Positions 8,601 through 17,090 of a DNA stretch of 64,000 bases are shown here, piece by piece; position 1 is the first letter of the stretch, and each line of letters opens with the position of its first letter. Where the stretch lies: NCBI RefSeq assembly GCF_042653925.1, contig NZ_JBHSFQ010000028.1, positions 1-64,000 on the forward strand, read 5' to 3'. A program made the position numbers and the translations under genes. This DNA is from Nocardiopsis_B mangrovi. GTDB lineage: Bacteria > Actinomycetota > Actinomycetes > Streptosporangiales > Streptosporangiaceae. Below the pieces are notes generated by a model that ran no database searches, was not told where the DNA came from, and worked only from the letters and a program-made list of their open reading frames with translations.

Positions 8601-9359
8601 GTGCCGACGTCCGAAAACGACTCACCCCCGGTCTACCGTGAAATCGCCGAGGACCTGCGGTCCGCGATCGCCTCCGGCGAGCTCTCGCACGGCGACCGGG
8701 TGCCGGGCGAGAACGACCTCATGAAGCAGTACAGGGTCGCCCGGGCCACCGCGCGACAGGCCCTGTCGGTCCTCATCAACGAAGGCATCGTGGTGGCGAT
8801 CCGGGGATCGGGCGTCTACGTCCGCACCTTCCGCCCGCTGCGGCGGCACGGGCCGCGGCGGCTGTCCCGCGAGTTATGGTCCTCCGGGCGCGCCATCTGG
8901 CAGGCCGACGCCGCCGACCGCGGGTTCGAGACCGACAGCATCGAGATCGGCAACATCGCGGCACCCGAGCACATCTCCCGCGCCCTCGGCCTGCCCACCG
9001 CGGCCTCCGTCCTGCGCCGGTGCCGCCGCTACCGGCTCGACGGCCGCCCGATGCAGCTCGCGACGTCCTACCTGCCCGCGGAGCTGGCGGCCGGGACGGC
9101 GATCGGCGAGGCCGACACCGGGCCCGGGGGGATCTACGCCCGCCTGGCCGAACTGGGCCACGCCCCCGCGCACTTCACCGAGGAGATCCGGGTCCGGATG
9201 CCCACGCCGTCCGAGATCGACCGGCTGCACCTCAGCGCGGGCACCCCGGTGCTCGACGTGCTGCGCACCGCGCTGACCGCCGCCCACACCGCCGTCGAGG
9301 TCAACGAGATGACCCTCGACGGATCCGCCTACATCCTCCAGTACGACTTCGACGCCTGA
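8601..9359 (+). CDS. GntR family transcriptional regulator (HutC/UTRA type)
   Basis: A 252-aa one-component regulator. The N-terminal winged helix (YREIAEDLRSAIASGEL, ENDLMKQYRVARATARQALSVL) is followed by a UTRA ligand-binding domain (VLRRCRRYRLDGRPMQL, VLDVLRTALTA) that usually senses small metabolites. Two starts are possible. ATG 8592 abuts GAGAGG, while GTG 8601 has that site at a normal distance, so GTG is preferred. It is monocistronic, with a convergent membrane-protein gene beyond the hairpin at 9404. No target operon is evident; such regulators often control themselves or genes elsewhere. Confidence 0.9.
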   Translation: MPTSENDSPPVYREIAEDLRSAIASGELSHGDRVPGENDLMKQYRVARATARQALSVLINEGIVVAIRGSGVYVRTFRPLRRHGPRRLSRELWSSGRAIWQADAADRGFETDSIEIGNIAAPEHISRALGLPTAASVLRRCRRYRLDGRPMQLATSYLPAELAAGTAIGEADTGPGGIYARLAELGHAPAHFTEEIRVRMPTPSEIDRLHLSAGTPVLDVLRTALTAAHTAVEVNEMTLDGSAYILQYDFDA

Positions 9360-9403
9360 TCGTCCGCGGACCTGACCGGACCGGATCGGGGCCGCGGAGA
9401 GAA

Positions 9404-9438
9404 GGCGGTCCCGGCCCGCCGCGCGCGCCGGGACCGCC
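9404..9438. terminator. Bidirectional hairpin between convergent genes
   Basis: Arms ggcggtcccggc (9404-9415) and gccgggaccgcc (9427-9438) lie between the gntR stop (+) and the stop of the 9442 gene (-). Confidence 0.6.
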
Positions 9439-9441
9439 GGG

Positions 9442-9897
9442 TCAGCCCTTCCGTGTTGGTGCGCGGCGCGGCCTCGACGCGAAGACCAGGTAGGCCAGCG
9501 CGCACAGCACCGCCGCGACCACGACCGCCCCGCCGGCGGCGGGGAGGGCGTCGCCGGGGCGGGTCGCCATCCACCGCGCCAGGGCGACCCCCAGCAGCGA
9601 CGAGACGGCGAGGGCGCCGAGCCCGGTGACCAGTGCCGCCACCAGGAGCCTGCGGTCGTTCCACGGTTCCGGCCGCGCCCGTTCCAGGCGGGCCGCCGCC
9701 GAGGCGGCGGTCAGCCGGACGGCCCAGCGGACCTCGGACGCCGCGCCGGCGAACGCGTCCCCGACGGGGCGGGCGCGGCGGCCGAGGCGGACGGCGTGGT
9801 GGTCCAGCCATAGGAGGCCGTAGCGGACCCGTCCCACACGGAGCGGCTGTCGGGTTGGTTCCAGCGGGTTTCTGTACGTGACAAGCGGTACGAGCAT
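9442..9897 (-). CDS. Small membrane protein of unknown function
   Basis: A 151-aa protein with no recognised domain. A basic N-terminal half is followed by two hydrophobic segments, LLVAALVTGLGALAVSSLLGV and a second around GGAVVVAAVLCALAYLVF, and a basic end, suggesting a small two-pass inner-membrane protein. Met at 9897 is preferred; the frame extends 16 codons further upstream (Met at 9945). It is divergent from msrB and convergent with gntR. Composition and hydrophobicity support coding, but the family is unknown to me. Confidence 0.6.
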   Translation of the reverse strand: MLVPLVTYRNPLEPTRQPLRVGRVRYGLLWLDHHAVRLGRRARPVGDAFAGAASEVRWAVRLTAASAAARLERARPEPWNDRRLLVAALVTGLGALAVSSLLGVALARWMATRPGDALPAAGGAVVVAAVLCALAYLVFASRPRRAPTRKG

Positions 9898-10056
9898 GGA
9901 TGACCCCCGGCTGCCTGACTCCACAACCCCGTACCCGGCCCGCATCCCCGCGAACTTCCCATGTGCGAAGAAATCGGCTCGTAACCACCATCGGCCATTT
10001 CCTCGACAGGGACGGCGATGCGTGGGTCGCCAGCGGCGAACATCCCCGAATGGGGG

Positions 10057-10062
10057 TAGCGT
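10057..10062 (+). promoter_or_regulatory. -10 element of a probable leaderless msrB promoter
   Basis: TAGCGT lies seven bases before ATG 10070, the spacing expected when transcription starts at the initiation codon. No convincing -35 box is visible. Confidence 0.45.
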
Positions 10063-10069
10063 CCCTTAC

Positions 10070-10483
10070 ATGGACGAATCAACCGCTCCGGTCCGCCGGA
10101 CCGAGGAGGAGTGGCGGGCGCGCCTGGACCCCGAATCCTTCGCGGTCCTGCGCCAAGGCGCCACCGAGCGCCCCTGGACGGGCGAGTACACATCGACGAA
10201 GACGGCCGGGGTCTACCGGTGCCGCGCGTGCGGCGCCGAACTCTTCCGGTCCGGCGAGAAGTTCGATTCGCATTGCGGCTGGCCGAGTTTCTATGATCCT
10301 TCGGACACCTCGGCGGTAACCCTGCACGAGGACAGCTCGCTTGGCATGATACGTACCGAGGTCCGCTGCGCCCGTTGCGACTCCCACCTCGGTCACGTCT
10401 TCCGCGGGGAGGGGTATCCCACCCCCACCGACGAGCGCTACTGCATCAACTCCATCGCGCTCACCCTGGAGGCCGACGACTGA
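10070..10483 (+). CDS. msrB: Peptide-methionine (R)-S-oxide reductase MsrB
   Basis: Repairs methionine-R-sulfoxide in oxidised proteins, using thioredoxin as reductant. The 137-aa protein is a single MsrB domain. C51-x2-C54 (CRAC) and C100-x2-C103 (CARC) form the structural zinc site, C125 (RYCINS) is the catalytic nucleophile, and C69 (HCGWPSF) is at the usual resolving-cysteine position. ATG 10070 is preferred because a TAGCGT hexamer seven bases upstream suggests leaderless initiation. It is an isolated gene, 163 bp before psd. Confidence 0.95.
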   Translation: MDESTAPVRRTEEEWRARLDPESFAVLRQGATERPWTGEYTSTKTAGVYRCRACGAELFRSGEKFDSHCGWPSFYDPSDTSAVTLHEDSSLGMIRTEVRCARCDSHLGHVFRGEGYPTPTDERYCINSIALTLEADD

Positions 10484-10646
10484 GTGGCATAGCATCCTCC
10501 TTCATGGGTGCCGTCGGCCGGGGGACGACCTCCCCCGTCAGGCCCTCCGTACCCGGCGCTCGCTCGGACGGGCGCGTCCGAACGAACCTCCGGGCCTGCC
10601 CCCTCGAAGGTCCCACCGCCGCAAGGCATCTCCACGAAAGCTCCCA

Positions 10647-11294
10647 ATGACCGATCTCTATCGATCCGCGGCGTCCTCCCCGCCGCGCATGGCCCGCGGT
10701 TCCGCCCCCTGGCTGGTCCCCGCGTGCGTGGTGGCCGGCGCCGCCGTGCTCGCGGCCAGGGGATCACGGACCCGCACCGCCCTCGCCGTTCCCGCGGTGG
10801 GGCTGGCGGCCGCGATGGCCTGGTTCTTCCGCGACCCCGACCGCGGGCCGGCCACCGGGAGGCTCATATCGGCGGCCGACGGCGTCGTGCAGAGCGTCGA
10901 CGCCCAGCCCGACGGCCGCACGCGGGTGGCGGTCTTCATGAACCCCCTCAATGTGCACGTCAACCGCGCGCCCGCGGCGGGCGCCGTGACCCGCGTGGAA
11001 CACCGGCCCGGGGGCTTCCGTCCCGCATTCGACAAGGACAGCGAGCGTAATGAACGCGTCATCTGGACCTTCGAAACCGAGATCGGTGAGATCACGGTCG
11101 TTCAAATCGCCGGCGCGATGGTCCGGCGTATCGTCCCGTATTTCGCTCAAGGGCAGAAGGTGGAACAGGGCGAGAGGATCGGCCTCATCCGCTTCGGCTC
11201 ACGGGTCGACGTCTACCTTCCGGCCGGGATCGCCCCGGCGGTGGAGGTCGGCCAGAAGGTCCGAGCGGGAGAAACGCGCCTTGACCGCGACTAA
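10647..11294 (+). CDS. psd: Phosphatidylserine decarboxylase proenzyme
   Basis: Converts phosphatidylserine to phosphatidylethanolamine at the membrane. The 215-aa protein is of the short archaeal/actinobacterial class. Hydrophobic segments at about 20-58 are followed by the catalytic part (WFFRDPDR, MNPLNVHVNRAP, GAMVRRIVPY). The self-cleavage site is RFGSRVD; cleavage between G184 and S185 would generate the pyruvoyl group. FGS replaces the LGS(T) of classical enzymes. Its 3' end overlaps pssA by 14 bp, so the enzyme that makes its substrate is translated from the same message. Confidence 0.93.
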   Translation: MTDLYRSAASSPPRMARGSAPWLVPACVVAGAAVLAARGSRTRTALAVPAVGLAAAMAWFFRDPDRGPATGRLISAADGVVQSVDAQPDGRTRVAVFMNPLNVHVNRAPAAGAVTRVEHRPGGFRPAFDKDSERNERVIWTFETEIGEITVVQIAGAMVRRIVPYFAQGQKVEQGERIGLIRFGSRVDVYLPAGIAPAVEVGQKVRAGETRLDRD

Positions 11295-12117
11295 GGCGGG
11301 TCTCCTGCCCGGCCCCGCTCTGGCCGAGCGCACCGAGCCCGCCCCGCGGCTGCGCCTGGCGGCGGCCGACTACCTGACACTCGGCAACGCCCTGTGCGGG
11401 TTCATGGCGGTGTGGCAGCTCGCCGCGGCGCAGTCCGCCCAGCTGTCGGCGGGCATCGAGGGCCCGCTGCAGCGCGGCGCCATCGCCACCTCGGTGGTGC
11501 TGCTGCTCATCGCCGCGGCCTGCGACCTGTTCGACGGCCGGGTGGCACGCCGGTTCGGCGGCAGCGGCATGGGCGCCGAACTGGACAACCTCGCCGACGT
11601 CATCAGCTTCGGGTTCGCGCCGGCCTTCTTCGTCGTCGCCTGGGGCACGCTCTCCGGCGGGGGCGGCGCCGTGCCGATCGTGGCCGCGGCGGCCGTGCTC
11701 CTGGCGGTCGTGGTGCGGCTGGCCCGGTTCTCCTGCCAGGCTCCGGGATCGGACTACTTCTCGGGGCTGCCCAGCCCCTTCGGGGCCATGGCGGTCATCA
11801 CCATCGTGCTGCTCGACCCGCCGGTCTACGTCGGGGCCGCGGCGGTGCTCGTGGTGGCCTGGCTCATGGTGAGCCAGGTGGAGTACCCCAAGCCGCGCGG
11901 GCGCGTGGCGTTCGCCGTCCTGGCCTGGATCCTGGGCAGCGTCGCCTGCCTGACCGCGTGGGCGGCCGACGCCCCCGCGGGCGGTGCCCTGCTGTACTCC
12001 GGCGCCAGCCTGGTGCTGGTGCTGATCCTGGCGATCCCGGTGCACCTGCTGCTCACCGGGCGGCGCGACCGCGGTCCGGGCGAGGAGCCCGCCGTCCCCA
12101 CCGCGCGCGAGGGCTGA
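11281..12117 (+). CDS. pssA: CDP-diacylglycerol-serine O-phosphatidyltransferase
   Basis: Makes phosphatidylserine from CDP-diacylglycerol and serine, upstream of Psd in the same operon. The 278-aa membrane protein carries the full CDP-alcohol phosphotransferase signature: DLFDGRVARRF, then GAELDNLADVISFG. About eight hydrophobic segments follow. TTG 11281 was chosen; it lies inside the end of psd and follows GGGAGAAA, while the frame stays open further upstream inside psd without a better site. A strong hairpin terminator follows the stop. Confidence 0.92.
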   Translation: MTATKAGLLPGPALAERTEPAPRLRLAAADYLTLGNALCGFMAVWQLAAAQSAQLSAGIEGPLQRGAIATSVVLLLIAAACDLFDGRVARRFGGSGMGAELDNLADVISFGFAPAFFVVAWGTLSGGGGAVPIVAAAAVLLAVVVRLARFSCQAPGSDYFSGLPSPFGAMAVITIVLLDPPVYVGAAAVLVVAWLMVSQVEYPKPRGRVAFAVLAWILGSVACLTAWAADAPAGGALLYSGASLVLVLILAIPVHLLLTGRRDRGPGEEPAVPTAREG

Positions 12118-12140
12118 ACCGGCCGCAGGGGACACGGGAG

Positions 12141-12182
12141 ACGCCGAAGGGGCGCACACACGGGTGTGCGCCCCTTCGGCGT
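12141..12182. terminator. Strong bidirectional terminator between pssA and hemQ
   Basis: Perfect inverted repeat with 19-bp arms (acgccgaaggggcgcacac and its complement) around the loop acgg, located between two convergent genes. Confidence 0.85.
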
Positions 12183-12215
12183 CGTACAGGGGCCTGCGGG
12201 CCCCCGCGCCCCCGT

Positions 12216-12920
12216 CTAGGGCAGGGCCTCGACGAGCTCGGCCGGGCTCTTGCGGCGCCCGGTGTAGAACGGCACCTCCAGCCGGGTGTGCCGGCGCGCC
12301 TTGGCGCCGCGCAGGTGGCGCATCAGGTCGACGATGCGGTGCAGCTCGTCGGCCTCGAACGCGAGCATCCACTCGTAGTCGCTGAGGGCGAACGTCGAGA
12401 CGGTGTTGGCGCGCACGTCGCCGAACCCGGCGGCCATCCGGCCGTGCTCGGCGAGCATCGCGCGGCGCTCCTCGTCGGGCAGCAGGTACCACTCCAGCGA
12501 CCGGACGAAGGGGTAGACGCAGATGTGCTCGCGCGGCTCCTCGCCGGCCAGGAACGCGGGGACGTGGCCCCGGTTGAACTCCGCCGGGCGGTGCAGGCCC
12601 ATCACCGACCACACCGGGGTCGCCGCGCGGCCCAGCGCGGTGCGGCGGAAACCGGCGTAGACCTCCTGGAGCTGTTCGGGGGTGTCGGCGATCCACCAGA
12701 ACATGAGGTCGGCGTCGGCGCGGAAGCCCTGGAGGTCGTAGGCGCCGCGCGTGGTGACGCCCTTCTGGGCCGCCCCGTCGAGCAGAGCGGTCAGCTCGCC
12801 GCCGGCCGCGGCGCGGTCGAGGCCGGCCAGGTCGCCCGCCGAGAACACCGACCACATGGTGTAGCGGATGAGCTTGTTCAGTTCCTCGGGGTCGGCCGTG
12901 CCGTTCTGGCCCGTGGTCAT
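12216..12920 (-). CDS. hemQ: Coproheme decarboxylase HemQ/ChdC
   Basis: Last step of coproporphyrin-dependent heme synthesis: peroxide-driven decarboxylation of coproheme to heme b. The 234-aa protein belongs to the chlorite-dismutase-like superfamily. Y136 (CVYPFVRS), H119 (NRGHVPAF) and H159 (LAEHGRM) align, each shifted by one, with the catalytic Tyr, distal His and heme-ligand His I recall for the Corynebacterium diphtheriae enzyme. This marks the actinobacterial clade that has a distal histidine. Its ATG overlaps the hemG stop as ATGA, so the two are coupled. Confidence 0.93.
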   Translation of the reverse strand: MTTGQNGTADPEELNKLIRYTMWSVFSAGDLAGLDRAAAGGELTALLDGAAQKGVTTRGAYDLQGFRADADLMFWWIADTPEQLQEVYAGFRRTALGRAATPVWSVMGLHRPAEFNRGHVPAFLAGEEPREHICVYPFVRSLEWYLLPDEERRAMLAEHGRMAAGFGDVRANTVSTFALSDYEWMLAFEADELHRIVDLMRHLRGAKARRHTRLEVPFYTGRRKSPAELVEALP

Positions 12921-14419
12921 GCGGATTCTCCTTGTGTGTCGGACGGCGCCTGCTCGGAGCGGCGCGCGTGGTGGGTGCCGGTGCGGGCGGCGCCGGCAGC
13001 GGGAACGGGCAGGGCCGCCGCGATCCGCTCGGCGGCGCCGGTGGCCCCGGCGATGCAGGCGGGGATTCCCACGCCGTCGTAGGCGGCGCCGCAGAGCGCG
13101 AGCGCGGGGTGGCCGGCGAGCGCCGCGCGGGCGCGGCCGACGCGGGCGGCGTGCCCGGCGTCGTACTGCGGCAGGCCGCCGCCCCAGCGGGTGACCCGGA
13201 TGTCGGCCGGGGGGCCGCTGATGCCGCAGATGTCGGCGAGGTCGGCGACGGCGAGCGCGGCGAGGTCGTCGTCGGGCCGCTGGAGCACGGCCTCCTCGCC
13301 GACACGGCCGATCGAGCAGCGGATGACGACGGTCTCGGGGCCGGGGCGGGCGGCGAGCCGCTCGGCCAGCCACGGCCACTTGACGCTGCTGAACGTGGCG
13401 GCCTTGATGGCGCGGCCCTCGCGAGCGGGCACGAGGAACCCGCTGCCGGCGGGCGGCCGGGCGAAGGCCGACGCCGGGTAGGCCAGGGTGACGATGGCCA
13501 TGCTCGCGTAGGCGATGCCGGCCAGCTCCTCCGCCGCGGCGGGGGCGAAGGGGCGCAGCAGGCGGCCGGCCGCGGGCGCGGGGCAGGCGAGCACGACGGC
13601 GTCGGCGTCGTGGGTCCGCCCGGTTCGGCCGCCGGCGGCCGAACCGGTGGTCAGGCGCCACCCGGCGCCTTCGGGGGCGAGCCCGCGGACGGTGGTGGAG
13701 GTGGCCACGGCCGCCCCGGAGCGCTCGACCAGCGCGTCGGCCAGGGTGGCCAGCCCGCCGTCCAGGGTGGCGAAGACCGGGCCCCCGGGTGTACCCGCGG
13801 CGCGCGCGGTGATCGCGCGGACCGCGCGTATGAGGGAGCGGTCCGCCCCCGCGACCGCGGCGATCTGCGGCAGCGTGCTGTCCAGCGAGAGGCGGTCGGC
13901 CCGGCCCGCGTAGACGCCGCCGAGCATGGGCTCCACCAGCCGGTCGACGACCTCGCGGCCCAGCCGGGCCCCGACATAGGCGCCGACGGGCACGTCGCCG
14001 CGCACCGGGGTCCGCGGCCGCACCAGGTCGAGCGCCGCCCGCAGGGTGCCGGCCGGGGAGACCACCCCGCTGCGGGCGAGCGCCCTGAGGCCGCCCGGGA
14101 CGCCCATCACGTGGCCCGCGGGGAAGGCGCGCAGCCGCCCGCGGCTGTAGATGGCGGCGGGGACCCGCGCCGGGTGGACCAGGCGGTCGCCGAGCCCCAG
14201 TTCGCGGATGAGGTCGAGGGCCTCGGGGCGCCGCGCCAGGACGGATTCGGCTCCGGAGTCGACCGGGACCCCCGCCACATCCGACGCGTCGAGCTTGCCG
14301 CCCGTCCGCGGGGCCGATTCCAGGACGGTGACCCTGGCCCCGCTCCTGGTCAGCCGGTAGGCGGCGGTCAGCCCGGAGACACCGCCACCCACGACCACGA
14401 CATGCGGTTCACGCTGCAT
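12917..14419 (-). CDS. hemG: Protoporphyrinogen/coproporphyrinogen oxidase
   Basis: Oxygen-dependent FAD oxidase, 500 aa, of the HemY/CgoX type. With HemQ next door the expected substrate is coproporphyrinogen III. The N-terminal dinucleotide fold HVVVVGGGVSGLTAAYRL is followed by APRTGGKL, which contacts FAD. The central part shows VEPMLGGVYAGRADRLSL, and the C-terminus has LALCGAAYDGVGIPACIAG, which closes the FAD site. Start ATG 14419. It is transcribed with hemQ. The ferrochelatase of the pathway is not in this window. Confidence 0.93.
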   Translation of the reverse strand: MQREPHVVVVGGGVSGLTAAYRLTRSGARVTVLESAPRTGGKLDASDVAGVPVDSGAESVLARRPEALDLIRELGLGDRLVHPARVPAAIYSRGRLRAFPAGHVMGVPGGLRALARSGVVSPAGTLRAALDLVRPRTPVRGDVPVGAYVGARLGREVVDRLVEPMLGGVYAGRADRLSLDSTLPQIAAVAGADRSLIRAVRAITARAAGTPGGPVFATLDGGLATLADALVERSGAAVATSTTVRGLAPEGAGWRLTTGSAAGGRTGRTHDADAVVLACPAPAAGRLLRPFAPAAAEELAGIAYASMAIVTLAYPASAFARPPAGSGFLVPAREGRAIKAATFSSVKWPWLAERLAARPGPETVVIRCSIGRVGEEAVLQRPDDDLAALAVADLADICGISGPPADIRVTRWGGGLPQYDAGHAARVGRARAALAGHPALALCGAAYDGVGIPACIAGATGAAERIAAALPVPAAGAARTGTHHARRSEQAPSDTQGESA

Positions 14420-14546
14420 GGACCCAGCTTTCCAGATGCCCGGGGCGGGGGTGCCGACAGGTTGTTGCCATCCGCGCGGGCACGGCCGTGACCGAGGTGA
14501 GACCTCGCGGCCGCAACGGGGCGGGGACCCGCCGCGTCGGATTCCC

Positions 14547-15620
14547 ATGGAAACGGAATGGGTGACCGGGGGCCCGCGCCGCCGGGTGGCCGCCGGGGCC
14601 GCTGTGGTCCTGGCGACCGTCCTGCTGGCGGGGTGTTCCGGAGCGAACGGGGAGATGTCGGCCGGGGTCGCGGACCGCGCGGCCGACGGCGAGGCGGCGG
14701 TGGCGCCGGAGGCCCAGGAGCAGTCGGCGGAACAGGGCGCACCGGGCTCCACCGCCGATGTCGATGTGAGTGACCGCACACGGATTCACACCGCCGATCT
14801 GAGCGTGGAGGTCGACGATGTCGAGGCGGCGGCGGAGGACGCCGCCGCGTGGGTCGACGCCGCGGGCGGTTTCGTCGCGGCCGAGAGCATCACGACCGCC
14901 CGCGGCCGGGTGCCCGAAGCGTCGCTCACCCTGCGCATCCCGCAGGACCGCTACGAGGACGGCCTCGACGAGCTGGGCGCCCTGGGAACGCGCTCCGACC
15001 TGGACCGCTCGGTGGAGGACGTGACCGAGGAGGTCGCCGACGTCGACAGCCGGGTGGAATCGGCCGAGGCGTCGCTGGAGCGGCTGCGGGACCTGCTCGA
15101 CGACGCGGACAGGGTCGCGGACGTGCTCGCGGTGGAGGAGGAGATCAGCACTCGTCAGGCGGACCTGGAAGCGCTGCTGGCGCGCCAGGAGTCGCTGGCC
15201 GGGCAGACCGCCATGGGCACCGTGCACCTGCGGCTGATGCCGCCGGAGAGCTATGTGGGCCCCGACAGCGGCGGCTCGATCGGCTTCCTCGGCGGCCTGG
15301 AGCGCGGCTGGCTCGCGCTCGTGGCGGTGGGGCAGGGCATCGCCGCGGGTGTCGGCTGGCTGCTGCCGTTCCTCCTGGTCCTCGCGGTTCCGGGGGTGCC
15401 GGCCCTGGTCTGGTGGCGCCGCCGCCGGGCGTCCGCCGCGGCGGCGGCCGCCCCGGCCGAAGCCGCGGATACGCCGGCCGCGGCGGCGGACACGCCGGAG
15501 GCGGACGGCGCCCCCGGCACCGGAGCGGACGCGGGTACGGACGCGGACCCGGGCGACGCGGCGAGCACGGGCGGAGCCGGCGACGCCTCGTCCCGCGACG
15601 ACGGCACGCCTGCGGCGTGA
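14547..15620 (+). CDS. DUF4349 domain lipoprotein
   Basis: A 357-aa predicted lipoprotein. A signal peptide ends in the lipobox LLAGC (lipidated C30). The DUF4349 domain follows, with RTRIHTADLSVEVDDVEAA, LRIPQDRYEDGLDELGALG and a probable coiled coil (about 165-225) rich in Glu, Arg and Leu. A transmembrane segment (LLPFLLVLAVPGVPALVWW) and a low-complexity Ala/Asp/Gly/Thr tail end the protein. The function of DUF4349 is unknown. ATG 14547 is preferred, as it directly precedes the signal peptide. It lies, in the opposite direction, between hemG and hemE. A hairpin follows the stop. Confidence 0.85.
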   Translation: METEWVTGGPRRRVAAGAAVVLATVLLAGCSGANGEMSAGVADRAADGEAAVAPEAQEQSAEQGAPGSTADVDVSDRTRIHTADLSVEVDDVEAAAEDAAAWVDAAGGFVAAESITTARGRVPEASLTLRIPQDRYEDGLDELGALGTRSDLDRSVEDVTEEVADVDSRVESAEASLERLRDLLDDADRVADVLAVEEEISTRQADLEALLARQESLAGQTAMGTVHLRLMPPESYVGPDSGGSIGFLGGLERGWLALVAVGQGIAAGVGWLLPFLLVLAVPGVPALVWWRRRRASAAAAAAPAEAADTPAAAADTPEADGAPGTGADAGTDADPGDAASTGGAGDASSRDDGTPAA

Positions 15621-15630
15621 CCCCCGGGTG

Positions 15631-15658
15631 CGGGCCCGCGGAACCTCCCGCGGGCCCG
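15631..15658 (+). terminator. Hairpin terminator after the DUF4349 gene
   Basis: Arms cgggcccgcgg (15631-15641) and ccgcgggcccg (15648-15658) flank a 6-base loop, 11 bp after the stop codon. Confidence 0.65.
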
Positions 15659-15728
15659 GACCCCGCACGTGAGGACCGCGCGGCGCGCGGGCGCGCGGTT
15701 GGCGCGCGCCATGCCGTTCGAGCACCAG

Positions 15729-15762
15729 GGACATCCCGCTGGAGTGTCCCGGCGGGATGTCC
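15729..15762. terminator. Second hairpin in the DUF4349-hemE gap
   Basis: Arms ggacatcccgc (15729-15739) and gcgggatgtcc (15752-15762) with a 12-base loop, followed by ttgctttc. It could be a back-up terminator for the DUF4349 gene or part of a small structured element. Confidence 0.45.
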
Positions 15763-15782
15763 TTGCTTTCGCCCACTGGCCG

Positions 15783-15974
15783 GGTGCCGGAACGACAAGG
15801 CACGGCGGCGGCCTCCGCACCGCACACCTTGCTCACCCCGTGTGGCTCGCTGAGGCATCCCCTCATCTGGCGTACGCCATGGTGCGGGGGCGCCGCAGCG
15901 GTCGCGCCGGAGCGCCCCGGCACCGCGACGCCGGACCCGCCCGCCGATCCGGTGCGGGAACGACGGGGCACGGC
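15783..15974. repeat. Imperfect 24-bp direct repeat in the 438-bp gap before hemE
   Basis: A 24-bp unit beginning ggtgccggaacgac (15783-15806) recurs at 15951-15974 with three mismatches. Each copy has complementary ends (gtgc and gcac) that could form a short stem. No convincing gene is seen between 15621 and 16058. A diverged dispersed repeat or a decayed gene are both possible. Confidence 0.4.
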
Positions 15975-16058
15975 CTGCGCACCGGCGGTCCCGCCCGGCT
16001 GGCGTCGTCCGCCTGCCTGCCGGAAGATCCTCGCTCGGCAGTCCGCGCAGGTGCGGGA

Positions 16059-17090
16059 CTAGCGCTCGGTCTCCTCGTGGACGAGGTGGGTGAGCCGCGT
16101 GAGGACGTCGGGGTCGGTGGTGGGCAGGACGCCGTGGCCCAGGTTGAACACGTGGCCCTCGGCGGCGGCGCCGCGGGAGAGCACGTCGCGGGTGCGGTCG
16201 GCGACGACCTCCCACGGCGCGAAGAGCGTGGCCGGGTCCAGGTTGCCCTGGAGGGCGGTGCCGGGCTGGACCCGTTGCGCCGCCTTGTCCAGCGGCACCC
16301 GCCAGTCGACGCCCACGACGTCGGCGCCGGCCTCGCTGAGCAGGCTGAGCAGTTCGCCGGTCCCGACGCCGAAGTGGATGCGCGGCACATCGGCGTCGCG
16401 GAGCCGTTCGAAGATCCACGTGCTGTGCGGCAGTACCGACGCGCGGTAGTCCTCGGCGCTGAGCGCCCCCGCCCAGGAGTCGAAGAGCTGCACCGCGGAG
16501 GCGCCGGCCGCGATCTGCACGCGCAGGAACTCCAGGGTGATGGCCGACAGGCGGCGCATCAGCTCGTCCCACAGCTCCGGCTCGCCGTACATCAGCGCCT
16601 TGGTCCGCTCGTGGTTCTTCGAGGGGCCGCCCTCGATGAGGTAGGACGCGAGCGTGAAGGGCGCCCCGGCGAAGCCGATGAGCGGGGTCTCGCCGAGCTC
16701 GCCGACGAGTTCGCCGACCGCCTCGGTCACGTAGTGCACGTCGCCGGGTTCGAGGTCGCGCAGCCGCTTGACGCCCTCGGCGTCGCGGATCGGATCGGCC
16801 ACGACCGGGCCGACGCCCGCCTTGATGTCGAGGTCGACGCCGATGGCCTTCAGCGGGACGACGATGTCGCTGAAGTAGATGGCGGCGTCGACCCCGTGGC
16901 GGCGCACCGGCTGCATGGTGATCTCGACGATCATGTCGGGCCGCGCGCACGCCTCCAGCATGGGGACATCGGCGCGGACCCTGCGGTATTCGGGCAGTGA
17001 GCGCCCGGCCTGGCGCATGAACCACACCGGTGTGTGCGACACCGGGAGGCGCCGGCAGGCGCGGAGGAAGGGAGAGTCGTGCAGCGTCAC
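16059..17090 (-). CDS. hemE: Uroporphyrinogen decarboxylase
   Basis: Removes four acetate carboxyls from uroporphyrinogen III to give coproporphyrinogen III, the entry to the heme branch completed by HemG and HemQ. The 343-aa protein has the expected landmarks: PVWFMRQAGRSLPEYR near the N-terminus (the family signature), DIVVPLKAIG, GFAGAPFTLASYLIEGG, FDSWAGALS and FNLGHGVLP. Start GTG 17090, with AGGGG just upstream. It is separated from hemG by the oppositely oriented DUF4349 gene and a 438-bp gap, so it has its own promoter. Confidence 0.95.
   Translation of the reverse strand: MTLHDSPFLRACRRLPVSHTPVWFMRQAGRSLPEYRRVRADVPMLEACARPDMIVEITMQPVRRHGVDAAIYFSDIVVPLKAIGVDLDIKAGVGPVVADPIRDAEGVKRLRDLEPGDVHYVTEAVGELVGELGETPLIGFAGAPFTLASYLIEGGPSKNHERTKALMYGEPELWDELMRRLSAITLEFLRVQIAAGASAVQLFDSWAGALSAEDYRASVLPHSTWIFERLRDADVPRIHFGVGTGELLSLLSEAGADVVGVDWRVPLDKAAQRVQPGTALQGNLDPATLFAPWEVVADRTRDVLSRGAAAEGHVFNLGHGVLPTTDPDVLTRLTHLVHEETER

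Noticed and set aside
15729..15974. Degenerate CRISPR repeats.
   Set aside because: Two imperfect copies 168 bp apart, with no regular spacing and no cas genes.
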